DNA of 64,000 nt from Dioscorea cayenensis subsp. rotundata (Eukaryota > Streptophyta > Magnoliopsida > Dioscoreales > Dioscoreaceae): assembly GCF_009730915.1 (NCBI RefSeq), contig NC_052488.1, positions 17,788,305-17,852,304 of the forward strand, given 5' to 3'. Below are positions 59,736-64,000 of the stretch, in pieces. Each line of letters starts with the position of its first letter. The stretch's first letter is position 1. Position numbers and translations under genes: made by a program. The notes below the pieces were generated by a model. It was given only the letters and a program-made list of their open reading frames with translations. It was not told the DNA's origin and ran no database searches.

Positions 59736-60445
59736 TAGCATTCTGAAATAAGTAGAGAACTTTTCACCCAAAAATGTTCATAAAATACACATCCCAAAAT
59801 CAAGTAAAAGAGGGAAGAGAGATGAATCTCCTCCAAGATCTCTGTTGGAATTCCGACGATGGCGGCGTTGACGGTGGCGGCGAAGGAGGTGTGCAGTGAG
59901 GAGATCATTGAGTGGCCTCTCAAACGCCAAGTACCAACCTTAAGGCTCCGGAGAAGACGTACGCTTTGTTGAGATCGAACCAAGGGAGGTCTCCGCAATC
60001 CCAAGTTACGTGAACAAAGTTGATTACCCCGAATACAACAATCTTCACACACTGTAAAAGACTTTTTACAGAAGAGCAAGGTTACACAAATAAAAGGGGA
60101 GAGCTAAGCACACTCACAGTTCCCTTTTTTCATAGCATATATAAAAAACAAAATACCAGCTACTACTAATATATTACAGCAATAAAGGAAGAAAACTAAA
60201 GCTAAACTTAACTCAGTCAAAGTACTAATGAAAAGACACGAATAAAGCAGTATCCAATAGAAGATACAGGATATAAAGGCAAAGTCTTCTCCTGTGCCAG
60301 CATCACCAATCTCCATGCAGATAGTGGCAGAGATGTCACGCACCTCCAATGGGTTAAATCCAAGCTGTCCATCACTCATAGGTCCCGATGTAACAACATT
60401 GTAAAGCAGCCAACCAGAGAACCTTGTATGGATTACAAACCAACA
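59736..60445 (-). repeat. 3' LTR region of the copia element, incomplete
   Basis: On the minus strand the LTR starts TGTTGGTTTGTAATCC at 60445, right after the polypurine tract AAGGGAGGGCA. Its end was not found. It is probably cut by the inverted-repeat element at 58392-59725. An open frame of 130 codons at 60079-59687 lies within it but resembles no protein. Confidence 0.7.
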
Positions 60446-60458
60446 TGCCCTCCCTTAA

Positions 60459-62446
60459 TCCATGCTACGAGGTTCAAGATCTGTTACACCAAGCTGTTGA
60501 CGCAAGACTGCAAACTTCATAATGGGCAAAGCCTTTGTTAAAATATCTGCCTTCTGATCTCCAGAACTCACTGACTCCACCATGATCTTTCCTTTCTCGA
60601 TGCACTCCCTGATAAAATGAAATCACGTATCAATATGCTTACTGCGTCCATGATGTACAGGGTTTTTCATCAAAGCAATAGCGAATATATTGTCAACATA
60701 TATTGTTGCTGGTTTAAGCTTATTTCCAGTTATTTCACTAATTATGCTGGCCAACCACACTGCTTGACAAGCCGCTACAGCTACCGCCATGTACTCCGCT
60801 TCACAAGATGACAGTGCAACTGTTCTCTGTTTGTATGTGCTCCATGACACCAAGCCATTGTTAATATAGAATTCCATCCCTCCAATGCTCTTGCGATCAT
60901 CTTGGTCACCTGCAAGATCGCTATCAGAATACCCAGTGAGCTCCTCATCATTTCCTCCTCTTGTGTATACCAAACCAAAGTGAATGGTCCCCTTTAGATA
61001 TCTCAAAATCTGTTTTACACCCTTGAGATGCAACAACGTTGGTCTCTCCATGTATCTACTGAACACACCAATAGCATATGATAAGTCAGGTCGTGTGTGC
61101 AGAAGATACCTGAGACACCCAATGATGCGACGAAATTCTGTAGCATCAACCAGTTCTCCCTCCCCATCCTTATGCAGCTTCACTCTATGCTCCATGGGAA
61201 GTTTCGTAGCTTTACACTCGCTCAATCCAAACCGTTGAAGTATTTCGTTGGTATAAGCGGATTGTTTAAGAGTAATCATCCTTTCCTTCTGCTCAACTTC
61301 AATTCCCAAATAATATGATAATGATCCCAGATCACTCATTTTAAACTCCTCCTTCATCTGCATCTTAAATTGATCAATTTCTTCTCTGCTTCTTCCTGTA
61401 ACTACCAAATCGTCTACGTAGAGACCAACAATAACTGCAACTCCATTCTCATGTCTCATGTACAAAGTTTGCTCCTGTGAGCATCTCACAAAACTGAGAG
61501 TTTTTAGATGATCATCCAAATGTGAATTCCACGCTCTTGGGGCCTGACGTAGTCCATATAACGCCTTCGACAATTTATACACCATATGCTCTTTTCCTGG
61601 TATGACAAACCCCTCCAGTTGTGTAACAAACACCTTCTCCGTTAGTATCCCATTCAAGAACGCCGACTTCACATCCATGTGATCGACCTCCCATCCTCGA
61701 TTAGCAGCAACAGCTTGTAACACCCGTATCGTATCGAGTCTCTCCACCGGTGCAAAAACTTCATCGAAATCAATTCCATGATGCTGAACGTATCCCTTAG
61801 CTACCACCCTTGCTTTATGCCTGATTATCTTACCCGCAGAATCTCGTTTAATTTTATAGACCCACTTCAATTCAATGGGCTTGTGCCCAGGTGGTAGTTC
61901 AGTCAAGACCCAAGTACCATTTTCCTCTATAGTTTCAATTTCTCTCTTCATGGCCTGCTCCCATACAGCTTCGCCCACAGCTTTAGAATAAGAAACAGGT
62001 TCATCTGCTTCCATTAATAGAAGGTCTTCAAACTCCTGTTCTTCTTCAGTCTTCGCATATATGTCCGCAAGAGCTTTGTATTTCTGAGGCCTTTCATCTG
62101 TATCTCTTGTGTTTTCTATCTCAGAGCCAGAATACAAGGTCTTCCCAATAAGAGATGTGGTTGTTACACATGATATCCCGCCCCCAAGAAGCAATGGCCT
62201 TTCTCTAGTGTCATCTTGAGTGTTTGGTGCAGCATGGGCAAGTGCTGCATCAGCAGACGCACTCATTATGTTCTTCATACTCCTTTCCTCCATATTTGTA
62301 GAGCTTCTCAAGACCTCACCATCTGCCTCTGTTGTTGATACTATAAACGCTGGATAGTCATGTGAGTTTATTTCACTTCTTTTGCACCATTCCCATTCCA
62401 CATCTTCCTAAAATAGGACATCCCTGCTTACATGGAGTCTGTTGCT
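60459..62446 (-). pseudogene. Copia reverse transcriptase and RNase H
   Basis: RT runs from WEQAMKREIETIEENGTW through LKWVYKIKRDSAGK, VDHMDVKSAFLNG and the active site YVDDLVVTG. RNase H shows GYSDSDLAGDQDDRKSIGG, LSSCEAEYMAVA and IYVDNIFAIALMKNPVHHG. The catalytic residues look intact over the 592-codon open part (62401-60623). TAG at 62408-62410 lies in the linker upstream, and TGA at 60623-60625 replaces an expected Arg codon after SKHIDT. The original frame ends near 60459 after LEPRSMD. Confidence 0.92.
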
Positions 62447-63202
62447 CTATGGATCACATAACCGGTGTGGCTTACTCCCTTCTTCTACCCCGAGATAAAC
62501 CATGGTTCTGCTACGGTCATCCAGTTTCTTCAAATGTGGCTCCGTTACCTTGGCGTGAGCTACACATCCAAACACCCTCAGGTGTCCCAGGTGAGGTTTC
62601 CTCCCGTTCAAAGCTTCGAATGGGGTGCAATTTCCCAATGCCTTAGTTGGTAGGCGGCTTAGAAGATACACAGCATGCCTCACAGCTTCTCCCCAGAATT
62701 TCCCGTGCACATGTTTACTCTTGAGGAGGGATCTCGCGGTGTTCATGACGGTACGGTTTCTCCTCTCCACTACACCATTCTGTTGCGGTGTATAAGGCGC
62801 GGTGAAGTGTCGCTTGATGCCCCATTCATCACACATCTCTACGAACTCATTTGATACAAACTACCCGCCACGATCCGACCTCACAGTCTTTATTTGATAC
62901 CCCGTCAGGTTTTCCACTAGTTTTTTGAATTTTTTGAATTTAGAACAAACTTGGTTCTTAGTTCTTACAAAATACACCCACACCCAACGTGTAAAATCAT
63001 CAACAATAAGGAAAAAATATTTGTTACCTGCTAACGTGCATGGTGCAATGGGTCCACATAGATCAACATGCAGCAGCTCCAAGGGTTCCTCCGCTCTAAA
63101 CTCCGCTTAAGCTGGTAATGAGTTTCTGGTTTGCTTAGAGACAAGGCAGCCTTCACATAATCTGTTTGGGTGTGTGATCGTCGGGAGTCCATTGACCAGT
63201 TA
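62447..63202 (-). pseudogene. Copia integrase
   Basis: Zinc-binding region with RLCEGCLVSKQ, then core ELLHVDLCGPIAP, FLIVDDFTRWVWVYF, IKTVRSDRGG, and TPQQNGVVERRNRT. The D, D and E residues are present. In-frame stops: TAA 63107-63109, TAG 62861-62863 and TAG 62447-62449, plus TAA 63200-63202 at its upstream border. Confidence 0.92.
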
Positions 63203-64000
63203 TTTCTCACCCATCACCTTCAATGCATGAAAGTTCACGTGCCCAAGTCTGGTGTGCCAAAGCCACGCTGGATCTTCCAGACTAGCTATAAGGCAGGATA
63301 GTTCACATGTTTCAAGTTGAATCTTGTATAATCTATTAAAAGTGCGTCTCATGGACATCAACAGCACACCATTTTCATCATAGATTCTCAAAAATTCACT
63401 GATCATTTCAACTTCATTGCCATTCTCAGTCATTTGACCTAGGCTTATGATATTACTCCGGAGCTTTGGTATGTAGTACACTTCAGAGAGAACACGATGA
63501 TCTCCATTCTTACACTGCAGCAAAATGGTTCCCCTTCCCATTATTTTAACAGTTGAGCCGTCACCGAACTTTACCATAACAATGATGCTTTCATCCAGTC
63601 TCTGAAACTTTTCACGATGCCCCGTCATGTGGTTGCTCGCGCCATTATCTAAATACCACACATCTATATACGATTGTTCTTTCTCAGTATTATATAACTC
63701 AGGAATTACCTCTTCTTCATTTAACATCACTGTGTCTTCCTTCTTCTCACTCTTTTGTGTTTCCTCTTCAGATATAGTTAACATAAGGGCTGGTTCTTCA
63801 TCGTTAATCAGATTGATCTCCTCATCTCGCTTCTCACTCCAACATTCAGACACATAATCCCCGAGCTTATTGCAGTTGAAGCACTTGATATGTCTTTTGT
63901 CTCTGCCTCCGCTGCTGCTTCCCTCTTGATACAGAGAACTAGGAATGCCGCGGCCACTTCTGCCTCATCCACGGCCTCTGCTACGTCCCCTTCCCAAGCT
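63203..64000 (-). pseudogene. Copia gag end, protease and integrase start
   Basis: An RG-rich stretch with a TGA at 63965-63967 precedes a zinc knuckle CFNCNKLGDYVSEC, in which the usual zinc-binding His is Asp. Then come an acidic linker, the protease motif YLDNGASNHMTG and the pre-integrase motif WLWHTRLGHVNFHALK. The frame continues into the integrase core. Confidence 0.88.

Larger units (their letters stand above)
60446..64000 (-). mobile_element. Ty1/copia retrotransposon, internal region, runs off window
   Basis: The minus strand carries the nucleocapsid knuckle, protease, integrase, RT and RNase H in copia order, and ends with a polypurine tract (GGGAGGGCA, 60446-60456) before the LTR. 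The 5' LTR and most of gag lie beyond 64000. All parts share one frame without shifts, but seven in-frame stops are present. Confidence 0.93.

Noticed and set aside
59687..60079. 130-codon minus-strand frame
   Set aside because: Lies in the copia LTR; no recognisable domain, and LTRs often contain chance frames.

Overview
This window is nuclear DNA of a flowering plant, from a transposon-dense and probably heterochromatic stretch beside a disease-resistance gene cluster. The evidence is plant NBS-LRR (NLR) genes, plant Ty3/gypsy and Ty1/copia retrotransposons, L1-type LINEs, a CACTA (En/Spm) transposon with both of its usual genes, PIF/Harbinger and MuDR genes, spliced introns and AT-rich intergenic DNA. 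Both NLRs are of the CC type. That would fit a monocot but does not prove it. I see no tRNA, rRNA, CRISPR or bacterial operon structure.

Layout. 1-727: right end of a CACTA-like transposon that abuts a resistance gene and has removed its 5' end. 730-4554: CC-NBS-LRR gene, almost complete but with one in-frame stop between the winged helix and the MHD motif. 5934-9493: four-layer nest: a LINE with a 17-bp target-site duplication (TSD), inside it a TIR transposon, inside that a small membrane-protein gene, and inside that a solo LTR (TSD CCGTC) that cuts the reading frame exactly. 10470-34505: a MITE-like inverted repeat, split by a CACTA transposon of 23.8 kb (10636-34400, TSD CAA). The CACTA carries TNP2 and Transposase_24 genes, a 396-bp MITE, a captured piece of a plant GH3 beta-glucan exohydrolase gene, and a complete nested gypsy element (17259-27394, TSD ATATA). 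34572-34873: truncated LINE with a 16-bp TSD. 36086-43380: long minus-strand LINE cut by two solo LTRs (TSDs CAATG and AAAGG). 44284-45660: second, strongly decayed copy of the NLR. 45661-51281: Harbinger Myb-like and transposase genes, a plant-mobile-domain fragment and a MuDR N-terminal fragment. 51903-53560 and 54840-58250: more LINE fragments, the second split by a 2.7-kb LTR-type block with inverted ends. 58392-59725: long-inverted-repeat element. 59736-64000: minus-strand copia element running off the window.

No gene looks clearly intact and functional. The long retroelement frames (gypsy gag-pol, copia gag-pol) are free of visible frameshifts but carry several in-frame stops, and most of those stops can be explained by one C-to-T change. 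The same signature hits catalytic residues (LINE RT, gypsy RNase H) and the second NLR. This fits deamination of methylated cytosines in silenced DNA. The history reads as repeated insertion into an NLR tandem duplication, with one NLR copy now dead and the other truncated at its 5' end.
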